This document shows positions 12,201 to 21,200 of a DNA stretch of 24,607 nt, piece by piece. The DNA is taken from the NCBI RefSeq assembly GCF_000003605.2, contig NW_003134348.1:3421-28027 (forward strand), in the 5' to 3' direction. Origin of the DNA: Saccoglossus kowalevskii. Lineage: Eukaryota > Hemichordata > Enteropneusta > Harrimaniidae. The position numbers were made by a program, and so were the translations under genes. The notes under the pieces are model-generated. The model was not told the DNA's origin, ran no database searches, and saw nothing but the letters and a program-made list of their open reading frames with translations. Numbering within the stretch: position 1 is the stretch's first letter; every line of letters starts with the position of its first letter.

Positions 12201-15200
12201 AAGCAATATTGCGGTTACGGTTAGCGTCACCCATCTCCAGCTCACATGTCCTGTGGTTTGGCAATGTTTTGAGATACTCCAGTAAAATTCCTCTGTCCAA
12301 TTTGTCATCTCTTTCTCTGGTCCAAAACTCGATTTCTGTTTCTCCATGGCCGAAGAAACATTTGTTTTTGGGAACTGCACATCTTTTTTTACTGCAAAAC
12401 TCAAGGCAAGGTCGATATTTGCCAAGATAACCATTCATTATCCGTGCTCGAATTTTATTCCAGTAACGAAACTCTTCATTTTTCTTGCAAGATAGCAAGG
12501 TGTTCTTAGCGCAATTGTGGGGATCTGTTCTTGCATAGTGAAAGCTTTCTTCTCCATATTGGCCTGGAGATTGTACGAAGCATTTGCTGCATGCCAGGGC
12601 GAAATCGTGCGTCTTCAACATGTTTTGAAATGATGGTGATAGCGATTCCAAAGTTGGTTTCATAATTGGCAACTTTTTATTCTGTTCATGAATAGATAAA
12701 GCATATTTTATATATATGAATTAAGTCGTCACAGATATCCTTACTCGAACAATACATTTGAGAATTGTTTGAATTGATTTTTTTTGCATGTTCAACGTAG
12801 TTGATAGAAAGTTATTATACCTTCATATTCGCTCCTACAACTTTCCATTCGTCATTACCATTGTTTGAACTTACAACTGAGGATCTTGGCAGTTTTTTGT
12901 TTTTTGTATTGTTCACCTCCAACGGTGTTATTGGGTGTTGAATATCAGGTTGATATTGCTGAACTTTGTCTTTGGTCATTGTCGGTATCTGCTGCCTTTT
13001 CTACGAAAACATTCAATTACCTTTTTTAATAGCAGCAATGCAGATTGAAAGTGAACAACTTTTAAAGCGGGAGGGTCGTCACCTGCACACGCGCGGGAAT
13101 TGAGTCCCAAGCGATGATAACACGCGCTAAAACGCAAAGGCTCATGGGTATACGCTTGTTTGTGAACAGTGACACGCTATGGCCACCTGACGCATGCGTA
13201 GGTGACGACCATCCCGCTTTAACTAATGTAATGCATTCCGTCAACAAAACATACATTGTAACAATGAGCCCACTACTGACTATTAAATGATAGTGATTAC
13301 ATTGGAGGATATGTTATTAATATGATAATATTTTCCGTACAGTTCAAGTAGAACACTTTAATATTATCCGCATACCTTTTGCGCTGTGACCATTTCCCAG
13401 CCGTCACCACTATCATCAATCTTTGTTTTCGTCTTCTCTAATGGCAATTCTGCTTGATGTCCTGGTGAAAGTAATTCATTCGCATTTCTCATTGGGATAT
13501 TCAATTCTGTATTATTGGCTTCCACGTTGGGATCCGGAGAGTTTGTTGTGGTCGACCTCATCGGAATGCATTTATTCTGGGACGTCATTGCATCCGTTTT
13601 CTGTGAAAATGACAGTTGACATCAAAATGGAAAACATAGTTAAGAGTAAAGATTATATCAGTGGCCTACGAGGAACATGACGTTTTTAATGTCGTGGTTT
13701 CAAAATTGTTGAATAACTCAAATCCATTATAGAAATATGAATTCCTCGCCAGGATCCGTAAAATAATATTTCACAGAAGAAATCATTGAGTGTTTGCATG
13801 TAATAATAGTTAAGAGTGTAATATAAGTCAATAGAATATTGATATAAAATGTTATCCAATCTTCAGAGATTATATGAAAAATATTGAAATACGTACACGT
13901 TGTTTAGAAGCTACAACCTTTAGTTTACTCCTAGTTGGAAGCAGATTGGGGATTATGTCCGGTTGAGGTTTTCTTTGAGGTTGAACAGATGTTTTTTTAG
14001 TACTGGCCCTTTGAGATGAAGAAGAACGGCGTGTGCTCACATCTTCTTTCTGTTTGCCAATACCTGGTGATGGTGCAGCTGTACTTGGCGCTGACGAGTG
14101 CCTTGTCCTTTGTTGTTTGGGGTCAGATTGTTCTGAACAAACAAATAAATAAATAAATATTTTTCATGAATAAACACTGGGCAGTGTGAAGAAAAGGATG
14201 TGGCATTCAGTTATGAAAGCAAAAAAGAGAATTTGTACATATAATCTATCGTTGGGTTAGACAGTTAGGTTGTTTAATATGGTGGCCCATATACTATACA
14301 ATTGGCCTGATACATGAAAATCGCTACTTGAAAAAAAGTCGGTCGGGTACTTGAAAATTGCTCGGCTACGTGAAAATTGCACGGCTACATGAAAACCAGT
14401 CGGCTACTTGAAAATCGATCGGCTACGTGAAAATCACGGTAACAATTTTTCAATTTTTAAAGAAAACAAACGAGAAACAGTCGACTGTATGCAGCCCAGT
14501 GGGCTGACGATGATGCATTTGTGTCGGTTATTTTTTATGGTGTACTTAACGGTATTGTGTTAAAACTCATATGCATGTTTACATGAAAGCTTGCACCACG
14601 TAAAATGAGGAGTTGAAATTTAAATCCAGAGCAATGGTTTACATAAACACGGAGCTCTTCAACTTAACAACGTTGAGACGAAATACCTATACGCGTGATG
14701 ATTTAGACATGTTTTTCGATAACATGCAATTATAAATTTATGTATTATTATTACCAACAGGGAAGGATTCATGTGTTCAGTTGGTTTTGAACTTGGGTTC
14801 TTCACCTGGTTTGTTTCTACTATACGATGTAGTACAACTTGAATATATCTAGTACTCGAGTACCAATCTGATCTATGCATATATCCTGTTTGGCAATCGA
14901 GATTCTGTCATCGTTTTTAATATCCAAATTACACGAATGATTAGTTTTTGTGCATTCTTAAGTATTACAAATTATAATACTTGTATAGATTTTTTTTTTT
15001 ATTTAAAATAATGTTTAATGTTAAATAATGCGTCCTGTAACTGAATTCTGCCTTCTCATTGGTTAAGGTTAGTTGGAGGGAGTCGTGACTACCACACTCG
15101 TGAAAGACTACATTCCCAATTCTGAACATTTTAAACATGTGGAATTTTTCAATGTATTCTTTGGTGCTATCGCCTCAGCTTCGACAATCACGCCGATTTC

Positions 15201-18200
15201 TTTTTTCAAGAATAAGTCATGATAATTGAGAGCAATTTACATATATGAACTTTGCATCACCAGTAACCTCGTAACTGAGGGTACGTGGTTCACCTGACTT
15301 CGTAAGCATACACAAGAAAATCGTACATGGTGTACAGTACAGGTCGCATGTTACCTCGCAACATGCGACGCGATTTTCCAGATAGCCGAGCAATTTCAAT
15401 AAAGCGGCGCAATTTTTAAGTAGCCGACCGATTTTTTTGTTCAAGTATCGGACCAATTGTTGCTGGCACATCGCATTGTATATTCACAAATGATGGACAT
15501 TCCTTATAATCGTTAATGGTATTATTCATAGTATATTACCTTGGCGACGTGTTGGTCTTGAGCGATGTTTCTTTTTCTTAGCTGGTGATGGTTTCTGGTT
15601 TTGCATCTTAGGAAATAATTATTGAGATACAAACAATGACAATAAACAATAAGGCAATTAAAGATCTTGTAAATTACTATGGATTAAAAACAGATTATAC
15701 TGATTATACTAAAAAATCAAAACAACGAGACGCGTGCAGAAAAATATATACCCCATCTCTTGAAACAAATATTTTGATTAAATAAACATTTAAGAAATAA
15801 AAGATATTCGACCTCGAGTTTAATATCAATATGCTATGGAATATGGCATTCAGTTGTTAATTACACATGCTTAAAACTCGATTCGTCAGAGTGTGTACCT
15901 TTTTGCTATGAGCCAGCACTTCTTTGGGAAGCCACTCCTCCTTGACCTTGCCGTCATCTACGGGTGGCGGGGCTACTCCTCCTGTGTTTCCCATTTCTCG
16001 TCGTCGAGGGCGCACTCGTTCACTGTACCCGGGGTAATATCCGTAATCACCGGGTAGTGTGCTATACGGTCCTCGCTGTTCTTCATAAACAAACGATGGT
16101 TGTGGAATCAACCCTTGTGCCAAGAAAAACAGCGTGCGGGGATCAATGTACTCAGGCTCGTTTACAAACTCGTAATTTCCCCTTGTCTGAAAATATACAT
16201 TCAGAAAAAAAAAGTAAAACATCATAACGTGATTCGGGGTTGAAACAATGTATGTTAAACTTATAGAAGTCAGATGACTGCGCACTAAATTGACAGTAAA
16301 TCTGATTTCACTTACTACTCAATATCTAGCATGGATCAGACATAATTCTAGTGTAATTGACTGCTGTCTGTTGTCATCTTCGGCTCTAAATAGCACATAA
16401 ACCCGGACAAAAAATAAACATATCGGCTCTGCCTTTATGTTTATTTTCAACCGGGTTTCTATAACTTTTACGTAGATCTAATCCGCGACCCGTATAAGCC
16501 CAGGCTGTTTATTCAGAGACTGGTCAGTGAGTAAGAGTGATTAGCGGACATAGTCCTAATTAAATAGAATTCTCCTTTTTTAAAAGTCAGTCCATGCCTG
16601 TAATCCCTCATTATCGATCTGAATTTAGTTTCCAATAGATGAGTATTACCATTTGTCATGAACGGGTCATAATTCAAATTATTGTTTCGTTCAAGTCCAT
16701 TGGATGTTTTGATTGAACAGTCATTTAACATGTGTTCCTATTCAGAAGGTAGCAGAATGCAATGAGCAGAATCACGAGCGATCTGATTTTTTATTATTAT
16801 TATTTTAACTAGTTAGAGGTGCTTTTTAAAAACTGATTAACGGCAAGTAAAACTAAAAAAGCTAAATATACAAACAAAAATAAAACATAGTTGAACTCTG
16901 GTGACCTTGCCCTTTGTTATAATACAATTCCCTTTATCATAGTTTGTTTCAATATAAATATGCATTGTCATAATTAATTTTGAATACAAACAAGTTTTGG
17001 GGTTGACCAACAGTGGGGAATCAGTCTACCGAATGTCCTTAAAAGATGTAAATATCTTACAAAAACATTGGTGTCTTATTTGTTTAATTATTTTAAGGGA
17101 CATAATTTCAAGCTTTCTTCAAAGTAATTCAGATATTTTAGTATAAAAACAAATGTCTCATTGAAAAAAAAAAGTGCTGCATTTAGATGTGAATAGATTC
17201 ATAAAACATGCAAGATAACAGAAAATTTTAGCTGGCTTTAGTCCAAGTATTTTGTACAGGTGTCTGTCAAAAATTAATGATTCACTGAGACAAATATGAA
17301 CTGCCTCATTGTGTGACTACTGTATTATATGAAAAGTAAAAAAAAACACCCTTTATGAATAGCTATCATGTTGCAAGCTCTGCTTTGTATGCAAATCAAC
17401 TTAAATAGTTAGTTGGTGTCCAGTGGAGGGAGAAGTCAACAGTACTGTTGCCTCCTGAGAATCTACATCTTCAAACACTGCAATCTTTGAAGTGCGTTTT
17501 TAAACTAGTATTATAAAAACTCTATCATTCTGTTTTAATAGCTGAGAAACATATTCCTGTGAGTTTTCATTTGTCGAATGAACTGTTTGTCAAATACAGA
17601 ATACATATATTTTAGAATAATTTTCTTTTGCTTTTAATATATTTTTATGTATTGTTTTTGATTTGATAACTTTGAACTAAACAGATTTTCTATTAGCTTC
17701 AGATCTTGATCAAAGTTAGGCACCCAGTTCATAGGAGTGCTTATATTGATTTTCTGACATCTTGTTTTCTGTATAGATTTTATTGGTAGGTTTGCAAATG
17801 TGTATCAGACTGTACAATCTCTGCATGAGTTGGTTTTGAAACCCAGTATGGGATTCTGAGATACATTACCAAGGATATTATTACAAGATAAATCATTTGC
17901 TTCATTGAACACATACAACAATGCATATTTTCACTGAGATCAGTGATCTTTGATGTGTATCACCAGTGATCAGTCAAGTAGAAACAGTCAAAATATTTTA
18001 TCAGATTTTCTCAATTTTTGCATGATGTTTTCACACAGGACATCTGTTGTTCAAACTCGGGGAAGACTTTATACTGATGAATAAGGTGACTTATATATTG
18101 AATATTCAAGAGTCACACACGATCTTGTTCGCATTTGCGTTACTTGGCCTCAGGCCGGCTGAATACCCAGGTTGACCAGTTATCGTATGTTGACAGGTCG

Positions 18201-21200
18201 AAGAATAAGAGTGCAGTAATTCAATAATGGGTAATGTACAGTATTATAATAAAAGTTAGAGTTGACCATCACAAACTGAATATTTTGAAAATTAATTTGC
18301 AAGGGAAATCACAACACAAAATTATATGATGCAAATTAAACACTAAGTGAACGAAAAGAAAATAATGTTTGCACATTGTTATCTTCTCCTACACTTTATA
18401 ACGGTCATCCCTTGGTTTAGATTATATTCCGGCGCAGCAGCAATTTCATTGTTTTTTTAGAATGATCCAAAAACAAACTTTTCAACTACCCTTCCATGTG
18501 ACAACGTGCCCATCTGGTGTGACGTCATCCATTTACTCACTTGCATGAATACTATACATTTTTGGAATGGACCATATATTCCAGGAATTTCGTCATTGTA
18601 ACACATTTTATAATCGTTAAATGATTAGCATAGATCCAATGTTTAATTGTTTCGCCAAAAGATGAAGAACACTAGCTATCCTGGGGCTGTTCTGCAAAAT
18701 CTAATCTGTACCAACAAAATTACCAAAGGAAAATATTCGGTGTTTGTGCGAGTCCGGAAAATTACTGGGCTACACGAAATAAAATGAAAGTGACCAATTT
18801 GAGAGTCGTGCATTTAATGAAATACAGTGACCCCTCGCTAAGACGCGCCTCGGTAAGTCGCGATTCGGCTAAGTCGCAGGTAGTTTGATGGCTCCCAAAA
18901 TTTCTATTGTGTCTTGACGGCAGTTTTGAAGTACAGACACTAATGTTTTGTTGCATAAAGAGACAATTTTACTGTCCGTCAATTACTGAGATGTGAATGG
19001 GTGACGGCGGCCTTACTCAAGGTGTCAACAGGGGTGTCGAGTAGCAACTGTACGTACATGTACTTCTCGGCCGCCCCTTTGGTATACCTCTATAAAACTC
19101 GCTACAATGAGTTGAATTCATCATTCTGATCTCTATTTCTCAACTGAGCAGCATGTCTAAGCGAAAGCTATCCAGTCTGTCCGTACGCCATAAACTCACA
19201 GCGATCGACCGTGTCGAGAAAAGGTGAAACCACGTTAAGGGTTGCACGTGATCTAGCAATGGGTGAGCCCACTATTCGTAGTTTCAATATGATACGACAT
19301 TTAATTACTATAGTCTTTTGCATTACCTGCTGTCCATGGCCATATCCTGCGGCACCTGCAGTAACTATCTCGTCCTCAAAATCTTCTTCGTCGTCTGATA
19401 CCTATTTAAAAGGAAAACATATCACTAAAATCACTCATTAAATTAAATTTAATTTATATTCTAAGCACATGGTGTTGCATAACTAACATGGCGTGTACAG
19501 TTAATGGTTAGACCCTTTCATATTGATATTTAAATTGAAATTATCACCACACACAACTAGTAGTTTGGGGAGTACTAGTAATAAACGCTAATGCGCATGC
19601 GCTTTTAATTACTGGTACACACTAGTAATCAAACGATCAAACGCGCACATCTGAATTTTTCATTATTGTTTATCCAGCATACTAATTACTATATTATGTT
19701 ACTATGTATTGGTAAAAAAACATAAAATCGCTAGGTTTTCTATATTTCTTCTTCAATACGTTTTACCACGATATAAATTAATTGTTTACCACGGTTCAAA
19801 CCAACAGTTTAACACGATACAAACTAACAGTTTACCACAGTTTACCACGATACAAACTAAATGCACGACATAAAATAGAACGCACTGTGTTTGGAGGCAA
19901 CCACTGCATTGGTGAGTCACGTCTTAATCTGGACTCATGCAACCATAACATTTATTGAATAGAATCGAAGGCGACCTGGGCGACCTTGTTTAGAGCGTGG
20001 GTGAAAACAATTCTTCAATAACTTTACTTTGCCATCTATATTGTCCCTATACTGTCGTTATTAGATTCTTCCCAATTCATGGAGACTGTTGCGTGTTATA
20101 ATCGAGTAGCGAGCGTGTTATTTTACATGTAATACATAACATGGTGTCCTTGTGTGTGTGTTTTTTTCTATTTCTATAATTTTCAATATAATTACAACTT
20201 GCAAAAATGAATGAATATTCTTAGCATACTAATAATATGAAAGAAAATTGGCTGGCAGTATAATAACCGTCTTCTTACCTTCAAATCTTCTGATCTGCAG
20301 TCGAACGATCTAAAACACAGAAATGAGACTTGTTTAGCTACGTGTGTCTCTTTGTTATTAACTTGTGCGCGTCATAGCAGTTTCGGTCACGTGGGACAGT
20401 CTAGTTACTTTTTCTACGAATTTGCGAGGAGTACAAGGAATTTGTGGGAAGATCGTTGATTTAATCGTTTCCCCGTAAAATACCATCAATTTTTCGACTA
20501 ACAATAGTAATGTAATGTGAATCACGCCAGGGTACGTGGTATTTATTTATTTTTTTTACGCTCTTTTTCCCAGGATCACTTATATTACAAAATGAAGACG
20601 AAAAAGTGAGCACTGAGGGCCTGTCAGTGTGCACTGGGGTATAGATCGGCTCCAAAGGCGAGACAGTAAAACGTTGGTTCGGGCATGGTTTACAGAGTTT
20701 GTTGCTGTTGAGGGGAGTATAACATTTTGAGCAGATCTCCGAAACCTGGGATGTTCGATTCTCTGGTGTACATGTCTCCGTGAGGTCATACACACAAGAG
20801 AAAAAAAGATGGTTGCCCAATACCGATTAACAGGTAATAACAGGTCATATTAATTGGAATTATTGTGGTAAAAAAGCATTTAGTCCGTGTTCAAAACACA
20901 TTTTTCTACCATCATGCATTTCGTTCTATGTCCGTTCGCAAAACATTGCAAGAGGGTATCTCAACACATGAAACAGGGAACGAACTTAGACATTCGTGTA
21001 TTTCATGATTGTAAGCTTAGATGGAACTTACTAAAATTTAGTTCTTACAGCCAGCTTCTACGCCGTTTAAAACGCTTTTAAGGAGATCAGAGTTGGTCAT
21101 GCTTATGTGTGAACGCGATGGTGACATACCCGGATGAACAATTTTAGCAGCTCCGATTTGCCTATATTTGGCTACAGCCAAGGTGCTACAGCTCCGTGTA

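Larger units (their letters stand above)
16187..19326 (-). other. Intron 3 (3.1 kb)
   Basis: Mostly AT-rich sequence without recognisable genes. It holds a 60-bp hairpin at 16399-16458 and the pogo-like remnant at 18825-19284. From about 16.5 to 18.7 kb I see nothing beyond short chance ORFs. Confidence 0.75.
19402..20278 (-). other. Intron 2 (877 bp)
   Basis: Holds a palindrome with a GCGCATGCGC core (19572-19618) and a 23-bp tandem repeat (19760-19861). Nothing else recognised. Confidence 0.65.

Noticed and set aside
12017..12430. Plus-strand ORF of 137 codons
   Set aside because: Antisense to the zinc-finger exon 9; no domain of its own.
13062..13256. Minus-strand ORF of 64 codons
   Set aside because: Coincides with the GC-rich MITE; explained by the repeat.
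16513..16731. Minus-strand ORF of 72 codons ending beside an AATAAA
   Set aside because: The poly(A)-like signal overlaps the stop codon, composition is not coding-like, and it sits in an intron of a well-supported gene.
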